Below are positions 58,159 to 64,000 of a stretch of DNA of 64,000 bases, in pieces. Below the pieces are notes generated by a model. That model made no database searches. It saw only the letters and a program-made list of their open reading frames with translations, and was not told the origin of the DNA. The DNA is taken from positions 66,612,685 through 66,676,684 of the forward strand of contig OW799236.1 in NCBI GenBank assembly GCA_941918925.1, read 5' to 3'. A program made the translations under genes and the position numbers. Positions within the stretch are counted from its first letter, which is position 1. Every line of letters starts with the position of its first letter. The DNA comes from Phyto melanocephala (taxonomy: Eukaryota; Arthropoda; Insecta; Diptera; Rhinophoridae).

Positions 58159-59070
58159 CAAGTCTCCAGGTCCTGGTGGCGTAATTCCAGCGGATCTACA
58201 GGAGAACATCGATATTTTAATGCCATGGCCTCTGGTGATATTCAGGGCATGCTTGCATTTATCCCATGTCCCATCGAGGTGGACATCCTACCCAAGGGAA
58301 GTAAGGCCTCGCATACAAGGGCTGGAGACTTCAGGCCAATGAGTCTCTCCTCCTTCCAGCTTAAGACTCTAGAGAGGATTATTGATGTTTATATGAGATC
58401 GTCTCTAGGACCAGAGGTTCTGTCGGGGGCACAGCATGCCTATACGAAGGGCAAATCTACGGAAACGGCGCTACACGCGCTAATTGGCCATATTTAAAAA
58501 CCTCTAAACTACAGGCACTACACCTTGGTCGCCTTCCTTGATATTGAGGGCGCCTTCAACAATGTCGAACCGGATTCGGTTCTGAACGCCTTGAGACAAC
58601 TGGACATAGATCCTGCGGTCACCGGTTTTGTGGGAAAACTACACAAATATAGGCGCATAGAATCAACTTTGGGCGCCTCTAGTATCTCCAAGGTGGCTCT
58701 AAATGGCACACCGCAAGATGGCGTACTTTCTCCACTACTATGGAACATCAACATTAATATCCTGCTTAGGGCCATGGAGAATATATTCTGCATGACTGTT
58801 GCTTATCCGGATGATGTGGCTGTAGCAGCTACGGGCCAAGATCCTAGACTGCTCTCGGAGCTCTTGGAATCTGTGCTAGCTTTAATACTTAGAGGGTGCC
58901 AGAGATGTGGGCTGGGAGTCAATCCTGCCAAAACGGAACTGGTACTGTTCACAAGGAGGTACAAAATACCGACTTTTGCTACTCCTAGGATGGACGGAGT
59001 GGCACTAGCGCTATCCGATAATGCCAAATATTTGGGTCTCGTATTGGACAGCAAACTAAACAGAACCTGA
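58159..59070 (+). pseudogene. LINE 2 reverse transcriptase
   Basis: PGPGGVIPADLQ, a frameshift, then GDFRPMSLSSFQLKTLERII, GAQHAYTKGKSTETALHAL and a stop (TAA near 58497). Next VAFLDIEGAFNN (first Asp), NGTPQDGVLSPLLWN, VAYPDDVAVAATG and GLGVNPAKTELVLFTRRYK. The catalytic box reads YPDD (58804-58815) instead of YADD, a change that should harm the enzyme. A good match to LINE 1 in order, but a different family. Confidence 0.9.
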
Positions 59071-59222
59071 ACACAAACTCCAGGACCACTAAGGCGGCAA
59101 CTGTATTATACTGCTGCAAGAGGGCAATTAGCGTTAATTGGGGTATTAACCCCAGGAACTTATACTAGCTATACGATTCTGTCGTCAGACCAATTCTTTT
59201 TTACGAAGCGGCAGTCTGGTGG

Positions 59223-60420
59223 GTGGCGCTGGAGAAGAGAATCCACCAGGACAGATTCGGACGTATTATGAGAATGGCTGCGATTATGATAACAGGTGCT
59301 CTTAGGACCACACCATCTAAGGCACTGTTCACTATTTTAAACTGGCTACCACAAGACATCATGGCTAAGCAGATGGCAGCGGACACCGCACTGAGGCTGA
59401 ATGCCACAAAGGCATGGAAGTATGTGAATTATGGACATGCAAGAATTTTGGGTATGATCAATATTGCTTCTCCTATTGATTACAAGGTACCTGAATCAGC
59501 ATTCGATCCGGGTTTCGTGACGAATATACCGTATAGATCTGAATACGACAACGGCCTCCGACCTCCGGAGAATGCGATCCAGATATTTACTGACGGATCG
59601 AAATCACATGCTGGAACTGGATGTGGTATCTTTTCGATCCAGTTGGGTTTGGAATTGTCCCTTAGGCTACCGGATTATTGTAGCGCGATAAAGGCCGAAT
59701 TAATGGCTATTAAGACAGCCGTGGAACAGATTCAGTATAATGAAATATCTGGCAGGGATATTTATATATTTGCTGACAGCAAGGCGGCTATTAGGTCCAT
59801 TTAGAGTGTGTACAGCACATCGAAAATTGCCCAGGAATGCCGGGTGTCTCTTGAGGAGATAGCGAGACATTCGACGGTTACGCTTGTGTGGGTTCCGGGA
59901 CATGGGGATATTGATGGTAATAATAGAGCTGATGCACTTCCAAAAGCCGGTACTACCTTAGATTCGGTTGAATCCAGTTGTGCTTTGGGTATTCCCTTAT
60001 CGAAGGGTAAACAGCTAATCTCGCATCGATTATATTTGGATGCCAAGGAAAGATGGGTAAGAGAACCCACTTGTTTGGAAACCAGAAAGATCTGGCCTGA
60101 CATGGATGTGCATAGGACGCAATATGCAGTGAATATGCCCCGAATCCCCCTTTAGGAACCTCATAGCGGTCATTACCGGACACTGGTCAATAGGTACACA
60201 AGCGAAAAGGCTGAATATCCATTACAATGACTTCCGCAGAAGTTGCGATAACGAGGAAGAGGAGGAGACGACTGAACATCTTCTCTGCAATTGCCATGCA
60301 TTCGGGGACCTGAGACGCCAGATTCTAGGTCAACGAATACCTGTAAGTAGAACTTGCCTTTCCGCAGTTGATCTGGGAAAAATCCATACCTATGTGAACA
60401 GGACAGGATGGCTGAGGAAC
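59223..60420 (+). pseudogene. LINE 2 RNase H and C-terminal region
   Basis: One long frame (59223-59804) contains RIMRMAAIMITGALRTTPSK and GLRPPENAIQIFTDGSKSHA (Asp), CSAIKAELMAIKTAVEQ (Glu) and DIYIFADSKAAIRSI (Asp). A TAG at 59802-59804 separates it from TVTLVWVPGHGDIDGNNRAD (His, Asp). A frameshift near 60150 leads to IHYNDFRRSCDNEEEEETTE and HLLCNCHAFGDLRR, the knuckle region. All RNase H active-site positions are recognisable. Confidence 0.88.
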
Positions 60421-60984
60421 GGCGGCCAGAGGACATAGACGAACGGGCGTTGGTGCCCACGGTATCACAACGGACCCTCGGAGGACCCAAGTGAGCTATG
60501 CCTTCGGGCGGCTGCCGCATCTAACCTAACCTAACCTAAGGAACAGATGGATAAATTGTGTGGCAAATGGAGTGAGGAGAAGGGACAAAGTATATCGAGG
60601 AACCCCGCTGGGAGGTATTTTATCTCCACTATTATGGGTAACTACCATACATAGTCTACTGAGGATTCTATCAAATGAGGGATTCAAACCTATCTGTTAC
60701 GCGGATGATGTTGCGATACTGATCAGGGGGGCGAATCCAAATTCTTTATGTATGAGAGCAACGGAGGCTTTGAATATATCCTATAATAGGCCAAAAGAGC
60801 GAGGGCGCAATGTCAACCCGGACAAGACTGAAATCTGTTTGTTTACGAGAAAGAGGAAGATACCAGTGCATGGAAATCCCTTCTTTCGGAATAAGTAATA
60901 TGTGATAAAATCCTAATGAGATATGAAAATACAAATTGCAGCACCATAATACCGGAAAAGGGAGACTGGATTGAAATAACCAGG

Positions 60985-61818
60985 ATAGGAAACACCCATG
61001 GAATCGATCTTTCTACAGACGGTTCAAAGATTGGTGACTAAACTGGAGTGGGATTATACGACATAAGCCGAAACAGAAGCAAATACTTCCGTCTACCAGA
61101 TCGTCCAGGCTGAGATCATTGCGATTACGGAAAGAAATTAATGGATAAAGGAAACGAGTAGCGAAACCCCGATTCGTATATTTACGGATAGCCAATCAGT
61201 GATTAAGACATTGAGAAGGAGAAAGTTGAATCCCGGAACGTTTTGCAATGCAAGAGCGAGATAAACTCATATGAAAATTGTGAACATCTGGAGATAATAT
61301 GGATACCAAGCCATCACGGGCTGATCGAAAACGAGAAAGCCGACAAATTATCCAAAATGGGAGCTCTTCTGAGTACTATAACTTTGGAGGACGCCAAACC
61401 CCTTAAACGATTTAAGGATGAACTTAAACGTTGGGCGATGGAGGAACATGTCAGAAATTGGCAAAGCTCTGATGTCGGTAAGGCGACAAGAATACTATGG
61501 GGTGACCCAAATTTTGAGAAATCAATGGAAATTCTGATACTGAATAGACCAACACTTATGAGACTAACCAGTTTGATTACAGGTCATACGGAGTTGAGAA
61601 CTCATCTAGCTCGCATGAAACTGTCTGAAGAGACAACATGCAGAGCATGCGAGGAAGAGGATGAGACCTTGATACACTATCACTGTCATTGTCCTGCGTT
61701 TAGGCATAGTAGACGCGAGAATTTTACAGTGGATACGATGCCGAATTTGGAGTACCTGGCGAACTCAAACTGGAGAACCATAAGGAATTATATTGAGGGG
61801 GCTGAGTTCTTGAACTAG
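60985..61818 (+). pseudogene. LINE 1 RNase H and C-terminal region
   Basis: Pieces IDLSTDGSKIGD (Asp), AEIIAI (Glu), TPIRIFTDSQSVIKTL (Asp) and IIWIPSHHGLIENEKADKL (the H...D end), so all RNase H positions are recognisable. RNase H removes RNA from the hybrid. Then a 191-residue open frame (61243-61818) ends in ARMKLSEETTCRACEEEDET, LIHYHCHCPAFRHSR, a CCHC-type knuckle common after LINE RNase H. The region before 61240 has several stops. Confidence 0.85.
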
Positions 61819-62366
61819 TCTGATATTTATATATGGGAAATTATGATTATGGTTTTAAATTGGGAATACCGGTTCCCAAATGGAGCGCACAACATGCCAA
61901 CTGGGCATAAGTGTATAACCGTCATGGGTTTGGGCTTTTAGTGCCCCTACTTTTCAACCTGACCTAACCTTGAAATTTCAATATAGTCCATTATTCACCC
62001 AAAAACTTTGTCCCCAGAAAAAGAATGCATGAGTTTAGATAAAGCATTATATAGAAGGTGGGCATAAAAGTGAGCGTATCATATTTATTTTCGGTTAGTA
62101 CACAGCCTTTCATCAAAATGTAATGTTCGCGAAATTTCAGAATCATACATCTAATTTTGTTAGTTATATTACGTTTTCAATTTTGAATATACCGCAAAAT
62201 ACACTGTGCGGTATAAGTTTTCGTAGATTATGATCTATAACTCCTTTCCTAACTTAAAGAATTTGCCAATTTTCAGAAAAAAAATTGTATACTCAGGAAA
62301 TATACATTTGAAACTTCGGAATGACACGGACTGACCAAATGAATGTGGGGGTATATTAATTTTTTA

Positions 62367-62880
62367 TACCCTTCACACAGTGAAAAAGGGTATATATAGG
62401 TTTGTCATTCCGTGTGAAATTTCTACAATTTTCATTTCCGACCGCATAAAGTATATATATAAGCTTATGAATAGGGGAGTCGATTAAGCTCTGTCAGCCT
62501 GTCCGTGTGTATGTTGAAATCAATTTTTTGAAGCCTCCCGATTTCGCATGGACCGGGGTGAGGTATTAAAATATCAGAAATATTCGTATTAATGAAATAT
62601 TCGTAGTATTGAAAATCAGACACATCGTTACATAAACAACGGAGATATGAGCAAAAAACCACGACTCGATTTTTTTTTCACAAAAATAACATTACAACAA
62701 GTAACAGTGCTATATTCGGCCGTGTCGAATCTTATATACCCTTCACAACGTGTAGTTATGCAATAACAATTGTTTGTATTACCATTCATCTCATATAAAG
62801 TACGTACATATGTATGTATATACTGGTTAGAATAAATGTGGCATCGAATCCCAGCTGAGCCAAAAAAAATGTATTTTATT
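62367..62880 (+). mobile_element. DINE-like repeat, family B, plus strand, with an insert
   Basis: 5' edge ATACCCTTCACACAGTGAAAAAGGG, then GGTTTGTCATTCCGTGTG and GACTCGATTTTTTTTTCAC to about 62692. It continues after an insert at about 62813 with TATACTGGTTAGAATAAATGTGG and CATCGAATCCCAGCTGAGCC, then fades out. The 3' hairpin is missing. Confidence 0.75.
62695..62812 (-). mobile_element. DINE-like 3' end fragment inside the family B copy
   Basis: AACAAGTAACAGTGC, hairpin ATTCGGCCGTGTCGAAT, ATATACCCTTCACAACGTG and on to CATATAAAGTACGTACATATG. It interrupts the plus-strand copy. Confidence 0.7.
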
Positions 62881-63118
62881 TTATTTAATATATTATATCG
62901 GGTGTCCCAACTAGAACGCAATTTTTAAATTTTAAATAAAACACAGATAAAATGGATTTTTATTTTTTTATTTTTGTTGAACTTTTTCGTTTTTTTTTTT
63001 AAACTATATTTAAATTTTTAATCAGGCTTGAGTTCATATATTTAATATTCTTTTTTTTTACAAAGAATTTTTTTTAATTGTGATAAATGAAAGAATAATT
63101 CTGAAAAATTATATTTTT

Positions 63119-63189
63119 ACCGACACTAGCCGAGTGGAATGCGTTTTCGAAACCAGCTACGATTTCATCATCAGCACTCTCTGATCGGT
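63119..63189 (-). ncRNA. candidate type I hammerhead ribozyme, unit 1
   Basis: Minus strand: outer helix I ACCGA with TCGGT; inner helix I GAGTG with CACTC; core CTGATGA (63174-63168); one extra T; helix II GAAATC-GTAGCT-GGTTTC; GAAA; a two-pair helix III AA..TT around CGCA; TTC before the predicted cut between 63137 and 63136. All core bases needed for self-cleavage are present. The tiny helix III is usual for type I hammerheads in repeats and favours action as a dimer. Confidence 0.75.
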
Positions 63190-63709
63190 GGTTACATGTT
63201 GGTTGTAAATATCATCTATTTATTTCACGGGACTTAAGTTATTTGAATTCGGTAACTAATTTTTAGTTTTTTCCTTTTTCATATATTTTACCACAATGAG
63301 TTAGATTGAAATTTTTAACCAAACAGCAACCCTTTTACTTTTGTTTGTTATTATCTGTCATTTATATCACTATTTTTGTCCTGCTCTAGCCACCAGTTAG
63401 GTAGCGATAAGAACAGATAATTGTTTTTAACAATCAATGTTTATAAATCATTTGTTTTATTTTCTGTGAGGTCAGTATACAACGAAATGTTGACTGACCA
63501 ACAGTGAATGAATGATTTTTGCACCGTGCCCTGTGTTTATGCAAATTGAATTTTTTTTTTTTTTTTTTTTGTTGAACTTTTTCGTTTTTTTAAACTATAT
63601 TTAAATTTTTAATCAGGCTTGAGTTCATATATTTAATATTCTTTATTTTTACAAAGAATTTTTTTTAATTGTGATAAATGAAAGAATAATTCTGAAAAAT
63701 TATATTTTT

Positions 63710-63780
63710 ACCGACACTAGCCGAGTGGAATGCATTTTCGAAACTAGCTACGATTTCATCATCAGCACTCTCTGATCGGT
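63710..63780 (-). ncRNA. candidate type I hammerhead ribozyme, unit 2
   Basis: Same fold 591 bp further on. Core CTGATGA at 63765-63759, helix II GAAATC-GTAGCT-AGTTTC (one pair lost at the loop), helix III word AATGCATT, which is self-complementary, predicted cut between 63728 and 63727. Cuts at the two sites would release a 591-nt RNA. Confidence 0.75.
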
Positions 63781-64000
63781 GGTTACATGTTGGTTGTAAA
63801 TATCATCTATTTAACTCACGGGACTTAAGTTATTTGAATTCGGTAACTAATTTTTAGTTTTTTCCTTTTTCATATATTTTACCACAATGAGTTAGATTGA
63901 AATTTTTAACCAAACAGCAACCCTTTTACTTTTGTTTGTTATTATCTTTCATTTATATCACTATTTTTGTCCTGCTCTAGCCACCAGTTAGGTAGCGATA

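Larger units (their letters stand above)
58159..60537 (+). mobile_element. LINE 2, 5'-truncated, inserted in LINE 1
   Basis: Flanked by AAGGAACAGAT at 58148-58158 and 60538-60548. Begins in RT with KSPGPGGVIPADLQ, ends with GGGCGGCTGCCGCAT and a CTAACCTAACCTAACCT tail. It is on the same strand as LINE 1. 5' truncation and a variable-length duplication are typical of target-primed insertion. Confidence 0.93.
51929..60900 (+). pseudogene. LINE 1 reverse transcriptase, in three blocks
   Basis: Block 1, 51929-52214: MTGELINLRKETRKLFNRAY to the copia insertion. Block 2, 57361-58158: KAIRNAKSRSWW, LYKAPGPEGIFPALLQ, ARVVFIPKPKK, RAYRAISLTSFLLKTMERIV, CIKGSFIETAL, then a deletion/frameshift, then LIAWISTMLRNR. 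Block 3, 60549-60900: WINCVANGVRRRDKVYRGTP, GGILSPLLW, CYADDVAILIRG (YADD at 60698-60709) and NVNPDKTEICLFTRKRKIP. The FLDIEGAFNN box with the first catalytic Asp, seen in the sister LINEs, is missing from block 2 (58020-58130), so this RT was dead independently of the insertions. Confidence 0.88.
50335..61971 (+). mobile_element. LINE 1 (RNase H-bearing LINE), interrupted by copia and LINE 2
   Basis: Starts inside ORF1 without a clear initiator (5' truncated) and ends with a 3' UTR finishing CCTGACCTAACCTT. Order on the plus strand: gag, AP-like endonuclease, RT in three blocks, RNase H, C-terminal knuckle. Its frame is broken by the copia element at 52215-57355, by LINE 2 at 58159-60537 and by several small lesions. 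R1/Loa-like from its endonuclease and RNase H. Confidence 0.88.
50072..62366 (-). mobile_element. DINE-like family A copy 7, split by an 11.6-kb insertion
   Basis: The 3' hairpin part lies at 50072-50334 (GTAGGAGCAC, ATTCGGGTGTGCCGAAT, CATATACCCACCACCA ... CTAATAAATACAACTTAG). The element resumes at about 61972 with TTTCAATATAGTCC and ends at GTGGGGGTATATTAAT near 62360. In other copies AACTTAGATATTTCAATATAG is continuous. Everything between is the LINE and its own insertions. GAAA at both junctions may be the LINE target duplication. Confidence 0.85.
62977..64000 (-). repeat. 591-bp tandem repeat with hammerhead motifs (runs off the window)
   Basis: The block TTGTTGAACTTTTTCG...AATTGTGATAAATG...CGACACTAGCCGAGTGGAAT... 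is repeated at an offset of about 591 bp (hammerhead cores at 63168 and 63759). Differences between units are few apart from poly-T length. The first unit is complete; the second is cut by the window end. No protein frame. On the minus strand each unit contains one hammerhead fold. The array resembles retrozymes or hammerhead-bearing satellites; relation to a Penelope-like element cannot be excluded. Confidence 0.8.

Overview
The window reads as repeat-dominated nuclear DNA of a higher (brachyceran, probably calyptrate) fly. It is very AT-rich, it is full of relatives of the dipteran DINE-1/INE-1 (Helitron/Helentron-type) repeats, it carries a rosa-like DD41D mariner and Jockey-type and RNase H-bearing LINEs, and its copia element has the classical copia initiator-Met tRNA half-molecule primer site. 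I found no convincing host gene, tRNA or rRNA. Almost every recognisable open frame belongs to a transposable element, and nearly all are broken.

Layout. 0.8-2.3 kb: a Tc1 element with ~210-bp inverted ends. 2.7-9.2 kb: a 3,251-bp direct tandem duplication built from DINE-like repeats. 9.7-11.6 kb: a pogo/Tigger-like non-autonomous element holding a hAT element with a perfect 8-bp target duplication. 12.1-14.5 kb: DINE-like repeats. 14.55-16.6 kb: a broken Transib/RAG1-like transposase with all three acidic catalytic positions recognisable. 17-21.3 kb: a small TIR element and a DINE copy with a 288-bp internal array. 21.5-25.8 kb: mariner and Helitron fragments and MITEs. 25.8-33.7 kb: an element with ~0.5-kb inverted arms starting CACTG. 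It carries a transposase-like gene I cannot name and was later hit by a DD41D mariner, a DINE element, a hammerhead-bearing repeat and a Helitron. 33.7-46 kb: an acidic ORF, Jockey fragments, a foldback MITE, another DINE copy and a second, better preserved copy of the unnamed gene with a 66-bp intron. 46.9-49 kb: a LINE relic with an internal 203-bp duplication. 50-62.4 kb: a nested stack in which a DINE copy is split by a LINE, the LINE by a copia element (5-bp duplication) and a second LINE (11-12-bp duplication), and a copia LTR by another DINE copy. 62.9 kb to the end: a 591-bp tandem repeat.

The most unusual observations are these. (1) Three copies of a candidate type I hammerhead ribozyme, two of them 591 bp apart in a tandem repeat at the right edge and one in an older insertion with an 8-bp target duplication. 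(2) The CACTG-ended element family, whose protein shows a D...D-x18-CxxC arrangement like RAG1, Transib and CACTA transposases. (3) The Transib/RAG1-like relic. (4) Insertions whose empty sites can be read from the opposite inverted arm or from resumed coding frames, which give an order of events without any outside data.
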